Below the pieces are notes generated by a model. It was not told where the DNA came from. It saw only the letters and a program-made list of their open reading frames with translations, and searched no databases. The position numbers were made by a program, and so were the translations under genes. Shown in pieces: positions 11,767 through 23,282 of a DNA stretch of 64,000 bases. Origin of the DNA: Dryas octopetala. Lineage: Eukaryota; Streptophyta; Magnoliopsida; Rosales; Rosaceae. Positions within the stretch are counted from its first letter, which is position 1; each line of letters begins with the position of its first letter. The DNA is taken from the NCBI GenBank assembly GCA_963921425.1, contig OY992836.1:22051889-22115888 (forward strand), written 5' to 3'.

Positions 11767-12100
11767 ATGCCGAGTCGCTGCGAGATCTTCTGCGAAATAC
11801 TCATCGCAGTGTTGATTCCTCCACTGGGGGTTTGTCTAAGACACGGTTGCTGCACCGTAAGCCATTTATCCATCTTCTTCTTCTTCCACATAATGCAAGC
11901 AAAAACTGTAAGTCTGGCTTTGAATCAGAGGCTGATTTTGTGTTATTTTATTGAATTTGCAGGTTGAGTTTTTCATATGCTTGCTGTTGACTATTCTGGG
12001 TTACATTCCGGGAATCATCTACGCCCTCTATGCCATCGTCTTCGTCGATCGCGATGACTACTTTGACGAATACCGCCGTCCCCTCTACTCTCCCGCTTAG
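11767..12100 (+). CDS. RCI2: RCI2/LTI6 (PMP3 family) small membrane protein
   Basis: Two exons, 11767-11856 and 11963-12100, give a 75-residue protein; the intron is GT-AG in phase 0. The protein is almost entirely two hydrophobic helices. The first contains EILIAVLIPPLGVCLRHGC, the family hallmark with the PPLGV turn. The second is FFICLLLTILGYIPGIIYAL, carrying the conserved LGYIPGIIYA. RCI2/PMP3 proteins sit in the plasma membrane and help ion homeostasis and membrane potential under cold and salt stress. The hydrophilic C-terminal tail (about 20 residues, DRDDYFDEYRRPLYSPA) makes this the longer plant subtype rather than the 54-residue RCI2A type. The intron position just after the first helix is usual for the family. 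Confidence 0.96.
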
Positions 12101-13127
12101 CTTAATTGTTTACATTATTCAGTCATTTTCACTCCAACTCAAATTTTTAGCCTTTCTGTTTTGTTAAAGGGGATCTTTTGTTTCATGTTTTGTATTTGTA
12201 ATAAAAGTGAATGATTTCTGAGTGTCTGAAATATGAATATGTGAAATTGATTCTCTGTGTGTCTGTTAATTTGCATGTGCATGTATTCTGAGTTCTGACT
12301 ATGATAACTTTTGAGTTTTGAATATTGATGTTAGAATTTTAATGAATGATATCTAATAGACTACAAATCCAAAATTTCTTCATGGGTTATTGAGAAAGCA
12401 GTATAATTTAGGTCTTTAGCTATATGGGTCTCAAATGTTTGCCGCGAAGAACATGTGCAATCCAAATTGCTATCAAGTCCACATGAAGATGAAGTAATTG
12501 AGAAGGCGTTTGTTCACTTGTATTTGGCTTCAAGTTGAAGTATAACAGGGATGTAGTGCATAATTACCTTTTTTTTGGTTCCTATGGAGAATTCATCATG
12601 TTTGGAAATTTTGGTAGAAAAAGTCCAACTTTGTGTTTTTCATTTATGAATCACATGTGCTCCTTGAATGGAGTTACAGACCACCAATCTACCAGTACCA
12701 TATTATTTGATTGATGAGTCTTGATGGCTTTGATTCTTTTGCTCAATGATTCAATGGTGGCTTGATGGCTTTGATGCTGACACAACTAGACTCGATAAAG
12801 CAGCCTCTGAGCTAAGAAGGGCATAGCATGAATTGCATCAGCTGCTCCTTTTGGGAGCTGGGAATGAAATATGTATTCAAACACCATATGAAGTCTTTTA
12901 TACTCAACTCATTCTCCAATTAGTTTTCTTTCAGCTATTATTCTCAAGTCACTACCAAGCTCATGTACAAGTATTTCATTTTCACTCAAATTGGTCTGCC
13001 TTCCTCATGTACAAGTATAACAGCTCTTTCCCTAAGCTCTAATTATTCAAAGGGAAAAGAAATAAAATTATGTTAAATCGAAAGTTTATAACCTTTTGTA
13101 TGGACTGGAACAAGTTCGTACATAACT
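12101..13127. other. Spacer after the RCI2 gene
   Basis: This holds the 3' untranslated region of RCI2 (an AATAAAAG signal near 12199) and then unannotated sequence. A short stretch around 12720-12870 reads weakly coding-like, but no exon structure or family could be supported. Confidence 0.45.
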
Positions 13128-13130
13128 TAA

Positions 13131-13463
13131 GGGGGTGTTCCCAATTCAGATTTTAAAGGAGTTTAATGGATTTTAAAATTCATAGAATCTATCAAAATTC
13201 AAAGGAATTGGGTGAAATTCTTATGAAATTTGTTATGTGTAAAAAATGCATTCAAATCCAACCAAATCCATCTAAATCCATTAAAATCCTTCATTTAATG
13301 AAATGCATGACTTTTTGAGGACACCTGGATTTCATTGGAATCTAATAAAATCTGAGTTGGGGACACTTAAAATTCATTGGAATTCATTAAAATTTAAATT
13401 GAAGACACCTAGATTTCATTGGACTTTTAAAATCTAATGAAATCTAAGTTGGGACACCCCCCT
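13131..13463. mobile_element. Tourist/PIF-Harbinger-like MITE, 333 bp
   Basis: The left terminus reads GGGGGTGTTCCCAATTCAGA. The complement of the right terminus reads GGGGGGTGTCCCAACTTAGA, so the ends are long imperfect inverted repeats. Both sides are flanked by TAA (13128-13130 and 13464-13466), the 3-bp target duplication typical of PIF/Harbinger elements. The interior is made of repeated AAATTCATTGGA-like motifs in both orientations and has no coding capacity. Confidence 0.85.
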
Positions 13464-13799
13464 AAATCTCTCTCAATCAAACTCTTAGTTTAACATCATT
13501 AGCAAACTCATTTATCTTGTTTTCACTTGGCCTTTTTTTTATGTTATTTTCACTTGGTTATGAATTTATCTTGCATAGAATGATCAATTGATCATCAGGT
13601 GCTTATTTAAAAAAAAACGGAATAAAGAAGACAATAACAGAAAATAAAAAAGAATGGATCATTTTGAGGTTTGGATAGGCAGATGAGAAGGGAGGCACAG
13701 TAGGTACACGTGGCAGATTTTAGAATCCCTTCCCACGTAAATTTAGCAATCTATCCTATTCCAAAGATTACCCAACCGAACAAACCAAACAACCACCAG

Positions 13800-15334
13800 A
13801 TGGACAGAACCAACAAGGAAGAAACGGTGACCGAGTCAGGACCCGAATCCGGGTCCGACTGGGCCGAGTTGACCCACGAATGCCTGACCAACATCCTGGC
13901 TAGGCTGACCCTGGAGCACCGGTGGCGCGGGCCCATGCTCGTCTGCAAGTCATGGATGCACGCCTGCAAGGACCCCTCTCTCAACTCGGGCTTCGAACTC
14001 GAGCCTCAGTTCGAGTCGGCTCGCTGGTGGACCCCCGAGTTCGAGAGAAGGGTTGATTCCATGCTCCGATCTGTTGTAGATTGGAGTGATGGGTCGCTTA
14101 GAGAGATTCGCACCAGGCACTGCTCTAATCAGTCCCTCTCTTTCGTTGCTCAAAGGTATATAACACAAATTTTACTTCTTTTTTTTTTTTTTGGATTTTA
14201 TTGTTATGCATGAGGACAATTCGGTTTTGCTTCATTTTCAATTTTAGTTGGATTTTCTGGAAGTGTTTGTGTGTGTCTGGTTTTGGTGGAGATTTGATTA
14301 GTTTTTCTTGTTTAATTTTGGTTTTGGATATTTTTGGCTTTTGATTGTCGTGGTGTTGGATTGGTTGGGTGATAAAACTGGTGTTTATCTTAGATGTTTT
14401 GGGCATAAAGTTCTGCTTTTGATTGTTGTATGTGAGCTCATGGTTTAGATTGAGCTTTGGTTTGGAAAGATTAGATCATTCAGGTTTGAATTATAATTGG
14501 GCTAGCCTAAATTGGTATACCATGCTTTCAGCATCTACGGTTGGCTGCTTTGTTTTAGATACAGTTCACATGGTGAAAGTGTATCTTTGCCAAATGTTAC
14601 ATTTTTAAGCTTCATTTCTTTTCATTATTTTTCAAGTTGAATGATGAAGTTGGATGTATTTCCCTTATAGCATTGCTAGCTTGGATTTCCGTAGATTGTT
14701 ATTGGTTGATTGGAATTGAAATTGCCAAATTGATATGTGCTTGCACTTGTACTTTTTCAGGTGCCCGAACCTCGAGGTTCTTTCAATCAAGAGCTGCCCG
14801 AATGTAACTGATGCATCCATGGCTGACATAGCTTTTCGTTGCCCCATGATTAAGGAACTTGACATCAGCTATTGCCATGAAATATCTCATGAGTCCCACG
14901 TGTTGATTGGAAGGAATTGCCCAAATCTCAAAATCCTGAAACGGAATTCAATGAATTGGTTAGATCCTTCTGAACACGCTGGAGTTGTTCCTGATGAGTA
15001 TTTAAAAACTTGCCCTCAAGATGGAAATTCAGAAGCTGCTGCAATTGGAAAGTCTATGCCTAATTTGGAGCACCTTGAACTTCGGTTCTCCAAAGTATCT
15101 GCAAAAGGCCTTGCTTTGATATCTGTTGGATGTCCCAGTCTTGAGTACTTGGATTTGTTTGGGTGTGTAAACTTGACTAGTCGGGACATTGAGAATGCAA
15201 CATCTGATCTGAAGAATTTGAAGGAGATTAAAAAGCCTAAACTTAACAACCCCAGGTCAGTTTTCCATACTGAGAGGTATGGCCATTGGAGGTTGTATGA
15301 CGAGAGATTTCAGACAGATGTTTTCAGAATTTAA
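13800..15334 (+). CDS. SKIP1: F-box protein SKIP1
   Basis: Two exons, 13800-14155 and 14761-15334, give 309 residues. The intron (605 bp) is GT-AG and splits an Arg codon. The F-box lies at about residues 17-60: WAELTHECLTNILARLTLEH...GPMLVCKSW. Leucine-rich repeats follow: CPNLEVLSIKSCPNVTDASM, MIKELDISYCHEI, NCPNLKIL, LEHLELRFSKVSAKGLALIS and CPSLEYLDLFGCVNLT. Length and sequence match Arabidopsis SKIP1 as I remember it (about 300 residues). SKIP1 binds the SKP1-like ASK subunit and should act as substrate receptor of an SCF E3 ubiquitin ligase; its targets are not evident. I chose ATG 13800, because the in-frame codons upstream read like untranslated leader and family members begin near here. 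Confidence 0.94.
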
Positions 15335-16290
15335 TCTGCTAAGCTTGGAAATAAAATATGCACGACTAAGTTGTGGTGGCCTGAACAATTGTGGAAAAAT
15401 ATATTGCATAGGCTGGTCTATAGAGATCTTTATAGGGATTCTGTATCTATTATTATTGCTTTTTAACTTCTAGTCATCCAAAACCATGTGCACGTGGTGC
15501 TACCAATAATCCAGCTTTTATGGTATTTGTATTGCTGTATTTTAATACCTTGTTTGTATTCAGTATCGTATTATAAGGTGAAGAAGTGTTAAACATGTAT
15601 CCACTCTGAATTTGTTTTTGCATTTCTTTCTAGCTCCTACTTCGAAATAAGAATTTGCCCTTTATTCTCCTTAATGATGTTTTTTGTCACTGCATGTGCT
15701 TGTGTATTAATTCTAAGGGTTGTGAGGTTTTACTTATGTAGAAAAATTTAATTATGTTTGTTTATGACATGTGTACAAAGGCACAATTTTAGGGGATCAT
15801 AGCCCATGTTATTTGTGTCCCATGCCGCCATGCGTCACCCTGTGGGGGCATGAATCTGTTTATGGAGGAGGGCATGGTCATGGACTGTAGCGACTTTGAT
15901 TTTATTGTTTAAATCTGTGAATATTTTTTTTGAAACTGGTTTTTACTTCCTTCCCAGGTTACAGTTGGTACTGTACACTGGTGACTTGAGGAATTAGTCT
16001 GGTGAGATGGGCGTGGCCGTGTGGGAGTCTTATCGATCACTGAAAATGGGTACATGGCAATTGGCATAGCTGTGAAATATCACTGAATTTAGCTGGTTTT
16101 ACAACACTATTGACTATTCAGCCAAATGCACATAGGCACAAGTGATGTTTAAGTAGAAGGAGATAAAAAAACTGGTTTGGGCAATGGATTGAAAAAAAGC
16201 CCTTTACCATCGAAAATTCTATCACAAAACTTCCACATCGAGTTCTAAATCATGCTTTTGCAGACTCACCACCCCCCCCCCAAAAGGCAA
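15335..16290. other. Spacer between SKIP1 and the first small secreted-protein gene
   Basis: The two genes converge here, so both 3' untranslated regions lie in this stretch. No coding exon, RNA gene or clear transposon edge was found. Confidence 0.45.
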
Positions 16291-16749
16291 TCAAAACAGA
16301 ACAAAAATGAGCACTATTCCAACGGCAACATGCTTGACCACAGCCGGGAGGAATAAAGTGGGCAGTTTAAGTAGTACTGAGCATGCTGCACTACTATGGC
16401 TGGGCCGAGGGCGCTTAAGGTCAGAGGCACCACCATAAATTGCTTTTGCTTTCTGGAAAATCCTTAAATGATGAACTTCATGTATTTTCCCATACGTTCT
16501 TTGATGGCCTTTTCTACTTGATTTGGTCCTTATATCATATGTATCTGCAAGACATGGAATAATACGATTCGAAGAAAAGAATTAAATTATGGATCAATTT
16601 AGCTTTGGAGAGGAGTAAATGCAATTACCCTTAAATAACTGCTTCTCCTGCTTCAGATCTCCAGCTTTAGAGGTGAAAGTGTTTTCACATGCAGAAAGAA
16701 CAACAAGGCACATAATGAAGAAGGACCATATTAGTAATTCTTTCCTCAT
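16291..16749 (-). CDS. Small secreted/membrane precursor of unknown function (A)
   Basis: Two minus-strand exons, 16749-16629 and 16544-16291, joined GT-AG in phase 1, encode 124 residues. The N-terminus, MRKELLIWSFFIMCLVVLSA, is a strong signal peptide with a Cys just after it. The middle is basic and hydrophilic (KGHQRTYGKIHEVHHLR...KAKAIYGGASDLKRPRPSHS). The C-terminus is a hydrophobic segment, TLFLPAVVKHVAVGIVLIFV, ending LF-stop. Such a layout is seen in GPI-anchor precursors and in small tail-anchored or processed peptides. I do not recognise the family. It may be too short for ordinary gene prediction and spans an intron, so it is easily missed. A similar layout occurs in the next gene on the same strand. 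Confidence 0.68.
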
Positions 16750-17871
16750 GACCTCAATTGGGTTCTTAGTTCTAACTAATTTGTGAGTTTTCAGAGGTAG
16801 GTGTTTAGGAAAAGGACACTTGAAGAGTAATTTTCTCGTTCTCTGTTTATAAGCTAGTCAAAAGTAAGATTCTAGTAGTAGTAAAATATAAAAAAAATAT
16901 CAGACCCGGCACATGTCTGGTTTTGCAATCTTGGAATGGAGAATTTATTCACAATGAATAAAGCAGGCAGACAAGGGCAGTTATGCGATTGGATGAGTTG
17001 TGTTTCGGAAATGCTAGTGAAAGGAGAGGGAAAAGAATAAAGGGTTTAGGCATATCAGCTCACTCTGTAAAGAAGCAAGCGAATGTTGTGCCTACATTTT
17101 TCTTGGAGAATCCCTCAAAAAGATGGCTTGCTTCTGTCTATGTACAGGTGCTTCAACGTACCACTGGTAAAGTCAAAAGTGATTAGGTTTAATGTTCCTA
17201 ATGTTGACTCTTTCTTCGTTCTCCTCTGTATTCATTGTTAGGAGACTCCCCTACGACGCCTTTAACAATCTATATTCATTTTGAACATCGTGGTGAATTC
17301 ATAAGGGAAAGAAAAAAGAGGAAAAAACTGCCTAACAAATTGGATTTAGAAATTCAGCTCAAGTTCCATATCCCATTATTCGTAAAACAAGCGTGATAAA
17401 TTAGAATTTCAAAAACTTTGGAATTAGAATTTCTATGATGCAGCTATGCGTGCATGGTTGTTTCAATTTCTCCCTTCGGCGGCTATGAGGCGTAGTGCAT
17501 GGTTGGTAATTGGTATTTGCATGGATTAAGACGGAAACAATAGCATCACAAACAGAATTAGCTAAATACGAATTGGGCTAGTTGGGCTGGTAGGGCCCAT
17601 AATATTACAAACCCGTGCGTGTATAAAGAGATTTGGGAACGTGGGGTCCAGATCGCATCGATCCCCTTTCTCTCCTTCAAGGAAATTAAGGGGAATTCTG
17701 GAAATAAGTTGCGAGGGCAACTTAATTGCCAAGCAAAACATACATCAATTGGGTCACAAAAGTACTTGATCCATTAATTTTTCAATACAAGGTATATATG
17801 ATAACACAATATCTATAAAATAAAGGTAATTTGATGATTTCAAACATCACACGCACTTGACGGATCCTAAC
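16750..17871. other. Spacer between the two small secreted-protein genes
   Basis: This contains the promoter of gene A and the 3' region of gene B. An open frame at 16983-17186 has no protein-like features. No repeats or RNA genes identified. Confidence 0.4.
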
Positions 17872-18219
17872 CTATAAAAGAAAGAAACAGAGGGATGATA
17901 AACAAAGAAGATAAGCCACATGAAGAGAAGATATCTGACTTGGAATGGCTGCTGATGTTGTTTTGGCACGAGGTACTTTTGGAACTTTACGTATAATTTT
18001 CATGTGAATCCCAAGCTTCCGAGCTGTGTCAAAGTGAAACAAACTGGGCTCATCGTGATTTGCAGGTTGTGTCCCCTGCTGCCTTCTGTGACCAACAACC
18101 CTACTACGTGGACTCAGATTCAGGGCACTTTCATGAGCTGAACTTGGAAGAGATTGAGAGAGTAAAAGCAGAACAACAAGTGTCAGAGAGAGTACACATA
18201 ATGATTTCATCTGAGTCAT
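17872..18219 (-). CDS. Small secreted/membrane precursor of unknown function (B)
   Basis: A single-exon minus-strand gene of 115 residues. It starts MTQMKSLCVLSLTLVVLLLL, a clear signal peptide ending near PSSA. A hydrophilic middle follows (RSRVVGHRRQQGTQ...) with a basic patch, KLGIHMKIIRKVPKVPRAKT. The C-terminus is hydrophobic (LHVAYLLCLSSLCFFLL-stop), like a GPI-anchor addition signal or membrane tail. A TATA-like sequence, TATATAT on the coding strand near 18257-18265, lies about 40 bases upstream. The second Met at codon 4 could also serve as start. I do not recognise the family. Layout resembles gene A, but sequence similarity is weak, so common ancestry is only a guess. Confidence 0.66.
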   Translation of the reverse strand: MTQMKSLCVLSLTLVVLLLLSQSLPSSAHESALNLSPRSRVVGHRRQQGTQPANHDEPSLFHFDTARKLGIHMKIIRKVPKVPRAKTTSAAIPSQISSLHVAYLLCLSSLCFFLL

Positions 18220-18939
18220 GTCTGCTAAGATAAAAAAAAGGAAGTTTGCTGGTGGATATATATTATGGGACGTTAAAGTTCAACGGCCTCGAGAGGTCCT
18301 TTTATGTTATCAGATATTGGTTAGTGGTTGGCTGCGGTGGTGGGTTATTGTGTTATTCGGCCCAAAGCTTGACTGAGATTGGACTCACCGACTCAGCTTG
18401 AGTACCTTGACAATTAAATAACTAATATAGTTCTCATAGAGTCATAGGATACATAATCAACACGCTGACTGGTCATAAAAAGTTTGACATCGTCGGCAAG
18501 AAAAGGAAGATGCCAAGAACCACTGAAAAGAAGACAACTAGTTCAACATAGTTACACAATAAAGAAAGAAAGAAAGAAAGGCTCAAGCCATCAAGTAAGA
18601 AGATATCTTCAAATAATATTTTATTATCAGTAATTTATGCGTGTCCAAAAGCCATATACTGGTCCTAGCTTACACGACATAAGATAGGCAAGTAAGGAAA
18701 CTATTGATGATATCAGCACTTTCGCTCTTATCTTCTTTGAATTGCTGATTAATTAGATCCAAAACTAGAACAGTGTTCTTGAATATACTTACATTTTTTT
18801 AAGCAAAACCACGTAAGTGTTGCAATTGGGTTGAGAAATTGAACATGCACATGTCAGTGAAATCGGATTCATTAATAGTTCAAGTCATTAGAAGAATTGG
18901 GCCACATCACAGTTCTTAAAATAATATGCAAAGAGGAGG
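18220..18939. other. Spacer between small precursor B and MPS1
   Basis: This holds the promoter of precursor B and the 3' untranslated region of MPS1. A short GAAA-type repeat lies near 18561-18580. No coding exon supported. Confidence 0.45.
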
Positions 18940-21921
18940 TCAGTGGAACAGCTTATCGAGGATTTCTGGTTTGAGCTTGTGGAATGACATAATTAGGCCC
19001 ACGTGTTTTGCCAATTCACCTATGACTCGATCCATGTATAACACATATAGACCATTTCTGCTTTCCAAAAGTTCTAATGCTTTACGTGTGTGAACAACTG
19101 ATGCAACCCATTCTTCGAAGAGCACTGCAATATGATTATGGTTAATTATTCCTCAGTTCTATATTGTATGCTTGGTCTCAGACCGCCTATTAACAGAAGT
19201 AAAAGAAAATGTTTTGCAAGTCACAAGATGTCTGTAAGGTCATTATATTTCCTCAATTTTTGGAACTGTTGAAATTCGGTCCAGATTTAAAAAGTTTTGT
19301 AAATATGAGTAGCAATTAAGAAACATACCGGTGTCAAAACCTTCATCATTTGACCATACTGATAAGTAATCGGATACCAAAAACTCAATAAGCTGGATCC
19401 TGTCATCCACATAAACAGATGAGAGAGGCTGGTTGTAAATTATTACAACATAGTCATATCAGAAAACTCATTTCACTAGAAAGATATGTCTACAGCAACA
19501 GTTTTAAGATTATTATAGCAACTTACCTACACCCTAGAGCAGTATGGCTAATTAGATTGCATAAAGATTGCATGTTTTTTAACATTGGTAAACACATTTT
19601 TTTCCACATAAGGCCATTTTGGTGTCAAACTAGCAACTCTAGAATTTGTCAAGAAGAGTAGGACAATCCACTACAAAGATATACAGTTTTAAATAATGCA
19701 ACTGACTCTATGGAAGAAAGGATATGAACAGAGTGACAAAGAAGCAACTCTAGAACTTGTCAAGCAGGGTAGGACAATCCACTACAAAGATATGCAGTTT
19801 AAAATAAAGCAACTGACTCCACAATTTTCCAGACGCTATGGAATTATGGATGTGAACAAAGAGGGCAGGATTGCCTTTTTGTACAGGGAACTAATGAACC
19901 TCTAACAAATTCTGGCCACTCAAAAGAGGAAACTGAAACTTCCATTGTAATGCATTTTCTGTTCAAACTTCAGAAAGAAATCTCATGTTGAATGTTACTG
20001 GCAAGCAAATCAACAAAGGATTTCAGTTCCTAATGTATAACAATTATTAAAAATCTAATGAAAAAATTGGAGAGATAATCACAGTTGAGAATGTGTTTGT
20101 AGAGTCTTACAGTACGAACATGCATTGATGCATGCTTGTGAAAGCATTATCAAATGGATCTGAGAAAAGGAAATTTTCTGCAATAACAGAGATCCGCTGA
20201 GAAATTGAGAATAATGCACGGTGTCCAATGTAGGGATCACTTCCAAGCTTTCGGATCAAGTGTTGAACAAAGAACTGAGCATCAGAGTCGGAGTGTTTTG
20301 ATGCTGGAACAAAAAATTAGTAATATAATCAGAGAAATGACAGATTAACAAAAAAGAAAAAGCATAATTGTATCCTGAGAAAAATAAATGATAGCATGCC
20401 ACAATGCCATATGATTACCAGTGAAGGTCATCATAGGGTGACAAATGCAATTAGTTTGAATGAAGTTTAAATGTGCAAGACCATAATGCTGAGATTATTA
20501 ACAGATCCTAACCACAAACAACGATTTACCATTTCCTTGCAAGGGGAAACACATCCTTTTAACCAAACGCGTGATTAAGCTGCTGATAATTCCTTCTATT
20601 AGTTCCACATTCTTTGCCATTGATAACAAATTCTTCAATGAAGCTTCAAGAAAAGGACAAAACGCATTTAGAAAATTATATACAGGTTGAGATGGCAGGT
20701 GATGGCAATATTTCAACCTCGAAAACGCAAAGAGAAACTTAAAGAAATAACAACAGGACATTCCTACATCATAGATCTACTGTACTTCCAACAATAAAAC
20801 AATGATTCCTAATTTAGAAATTCGCTTTATTAATACTGCCCACATCCGAAATGAAGCTTGATGTATCTTCTGGAATCCAAGCAAAATTTTCCAGCAAGAT
20901 TCTCGAGACCTTTATACTTGATATACAATTAGTTTTTCCTGTATTTTCTGCTACTAATAACCAACCATCCATATTCTTTCTTCTCTAGAGACGTATCTTT
21001 CAGCTTGACTATGAACAAAGGCCAATTTCCTTCAGGAACAACCATAATTCTGTTAAACATATTAAAGAATACAACTAAGGGATACGAAAAAATTCAGTAC
21101 ATTATTTCAGTGAGTCTACTCTTTAGATGGCATCACTTTTGTAATATTAAGGTAGTAGGTTGCAACACTCAAGAAACAAGCAGTTTTGCTTACCTAAAAC
21201 AAAGTCTACAGCTTGGTGTGACCAATTCGAAAAATTAGCCTCCTCCACCTGAAATTCCAGTAAACGCAAGTTAAAACTAAAATATATGATTCCATATGCA
21301 CCACAGCAACTCAATCCATAAAGTGATTATATCTTTGATTTTGAAAATAAAAAATGCAAAGTAATAAAGGTAAGCTGGATCTGACAGGAGAAATGGTTTC
21401 GCAAAGCTCCACCAGAAAATCAACTGAGGCCCTAAGCTGCTCAAATTCATCTTCACTGTTTGTGCCTGCACTAGTAAATACTAAATGCATCAAACAAATT
21501 TAACTCAACGAATTTAAGTCATAAGACAACTCTACCACTGAAATCAAGCCAATTGCATGCATATGCACCTGAAAAATGGTGCCTCTGGATTGAACCACTT
21601 GTTCTTCTTCTCCTTTCTTTAAAACGAACTGCAATTTTTTGCAATTGTTAAAATGAAGCGCATGACTAAGATTATGAGAAAGATAAAGAATAAAAAGATG
21701 GTGATGATGAGGAGGAGGATGAGGAACCGTGTCTGAGAAATCTGCGTCGCAAGACGTCATTGAATTTGCATTCAGAAGTTTCTGGAAGTCGCTTAGGGCT
21801 TATTTTCCCCAAATTATCGAAGAAATAACACTTGCAAGAAGCGCTTTGTGGAAACAAGTCGCACTGCGAAGCATCTGAAATCGAAAAGAAAAAAGAAGCT
21901 GTTGCAAATGAAGCATGTAAA

Positions 21922-21980
<59 letters not shown>

Positions 21981-22320
21981 TGATGAGGACCTTCAGCTTC
22001 GTTTAGATCTTGTCGGAGTCTCAACAGCTCTTGCTTTCGCTCCTTAGCCTGAAGCTCCACCAGCACAAACTCAGTAAATTATACTTGTTTTTGGTTCCGA
22101 AAGAAATATAATTACAAAAATTGTGAGGGTACGGCGTGCGTGTATGTGTGTGCGTGAGAGTCTGAGAGACCTTCCGCTTCCACCGGAGAGCGTCGGATTG
22201 ATCAGAAGGAGGAGGCTGCTTTTGGAGAAACTTTGATCGGAGAAGAGAGATGGCTATGGCCACTCTTACCGACTCGTCCGCCCCCGAGTTTGCTGCTCGC
22301 TCTTGTTCGCTCCCTGACAT
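18940..22320 (-). CDS. MPS1: MULTIPOLAR SPINDLE 1 / PRD2, meiotic double-strand break factor
   Basis: Ten minus-strand exons give 370 residues: 22320-22171, 22048-21991, 21874-21728, 21628-21569, 21465-21386, 21248-21194, 20643-20530, 20303-20111, 19399-19329, 19124-18940. Every junction is GT-AG and phases agree throughout. Characteristic segments are ALRWKRKAKERKQELLRLRQ, CKCYFFDNLGKISPKRLPE, LRASVDFLVELCETISP, NWSHQAVDFVL, AQFFVQHLIRKLGSDPYIGH, CMFVLIQLIEFLVSDYLSVW and LYVLYMDRVIGELAKHVG. These match Arabidopsis MPS1/PRD2 (about 380 residues) as I recall it. In plants this protein is needed for programmed meiotic DNA break formation and for normal bipolar meiotic spindles. An N-terminal coiled-coil segment is visible. 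An in-frame upstream Met at 22374 could add 18 residues; I chose 22320 by family start. Intron 2 holds a GA microsatellite and intron 8 a foreign-looking open frame. Confidence 0.93.
19632..19905 (+). other. Duplicated coding-like fragment in MPS1 intron 8, antisense
   Basis: Two 77-bp copies (19632-19708 and 19743-19819), 111 bases apart, are about 90% identical. Translated on the plus strand, both keep one frame: ATLEFVKKSRTIHYKDIQF-stop in the first and ATLELVKQGRTIHYKDMQF continuing in the second. The second runs on as an open frame to a stop at 19903-19905. I do not recognise the protein. It may be a captured gene or transposon fragment. Confidence 0.45.
21924..21974. repeat. (AG)n microsatellite in MPS1 intron 2
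   Basis: About 25 AG units, read as CT on the MPS1 coding strand. It lies between exon 2 (ends 21991) and exon 3 (starts 21874), upstream of the acceptor, where it lengthens the pyrimidine tract. Confidence 0.95.
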
Positions 22321-22374
22321 TCTATTCTCACTCTCCGCCAAATATCGCGGGAAAATCTGCACAGATTCTTTCAA

Positions 22375-22840
22375 ACAAAATAATATTTGAATTTATATGG
22401 CTACTAATCTGATCCGTAATCCCCCAACATGAGTCTCGATGCATTTCGAGATAGACTCATAACTTAGAGATAGACTCATAATTTATGGAAAATAACTTAG
22501 GTAAGTTATTTTCCATAACTTAATATCTTTTTCACCTTCTTTTTTTTTTTGGCCAAAATATCTTTCACCTTCAATTGTGAAAAACAAAAAACAAAAAAAA
22601 CCCTCTGATAGGATGGTCTTATACATCAAATGGTAATGAAAGAAGTAGAATCAAACTTATAAGACCTTTGGGCTGAAAAATATATACACATTAAAACGTA
22701 TGAAAATAACTTACTTGAATTCTGAACTGGCATTCGAGCTAATAAAAATGAGACACATCATTTTTTTATCGATTTGACAGTGCCGAGTGCTCGATAGTGT
22801 TTTTATTATAACTATCGAGGTGTTGCAACAAGCACTGATA
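22375..22840. other. Upstream flank of MPS1
   Basis: A/T-rich non-coding sequence. A small inverted repeat (CTCGATAGT near 22791-22799 and ACTATCGAG near 22811-22819) lies just before the retroelement cluster. No coding exon. Confidence 0.4.
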
Positions 22841-23263
22841 ACTTATAAGCACATATGCTAAGCTCTAGTTTTCCGATGTGAGACATTGCTCCACATTACT
22901 CTCAACATGCCCCAGCACATGTGGCGAGATTTTGAGCCTTACACGTGAACAAATTGTATTGGATGACGTGGGCGCATGTGTGGCCGTTGGTCCTTACACG
23001 CGCATAACCAAGCTTTGATACCATGATAGAATTAGAGCATCCAACTCAAAACCAATTAGCAATGGGTGGAGAGGCCCAAGACTTATAAGCACATATGCTA
23101 AGCTCTAGTTTTCCGATGTGGGACATTGCTCCACATTACTCTCAACACGCCCCCGCATGTGTGGCGAGATTTTGAGCCTTGCACGTGAACAAATTGTATT
23201 GAGTGACGTGGGAGCACGTGTGGCCATTGGGCCTTGCACGCGGATAACCAAGCTCTAATACCA
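22841..23263 (-). mobile_element. TRIM mini-retrotransposon array, minus orientation (two internal units)
   Basis: Read on the minus strand, a full LTR of 124 bp (23024-23147) begins TGTTGAGAGTAATGTGGAGC and ends TTCTATCA. It separates two internal domains of exactly 116 bp each (23148-23263 and 22908-23023). Each internal domain begins with a primer-binding site TGGTAT(T/C)A(G/A)AGCTTGG, complementary to initiator methionine tRNA. Each ends with a short G-rich polypurine stretch. The far LTR is cut to about 67 bp (22841-22907). A 17-bp remnant of a third LTR follows at 23264-23280. No coding capacity: a terminal-repeat retrotransposon in miniature, present as a partial tandem array. Confidence 0.85.
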
Positions 23264-23282
23264 TGATAGAATTATAGCATAA

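Noticed and set aside
16983-17186. A 67-codon plus-strand frame between the two small precursor genes
   Set aside because: No signal peptide, domain or neighbouring exon; composition does not look coding.
23264-23282. The junction between inverted TRIM copies as a target-site duplication
   Set aside because: The sequences flanking the plus-oriented unit (CATAA and GAAAG) differ, so no duplication can be claimed.
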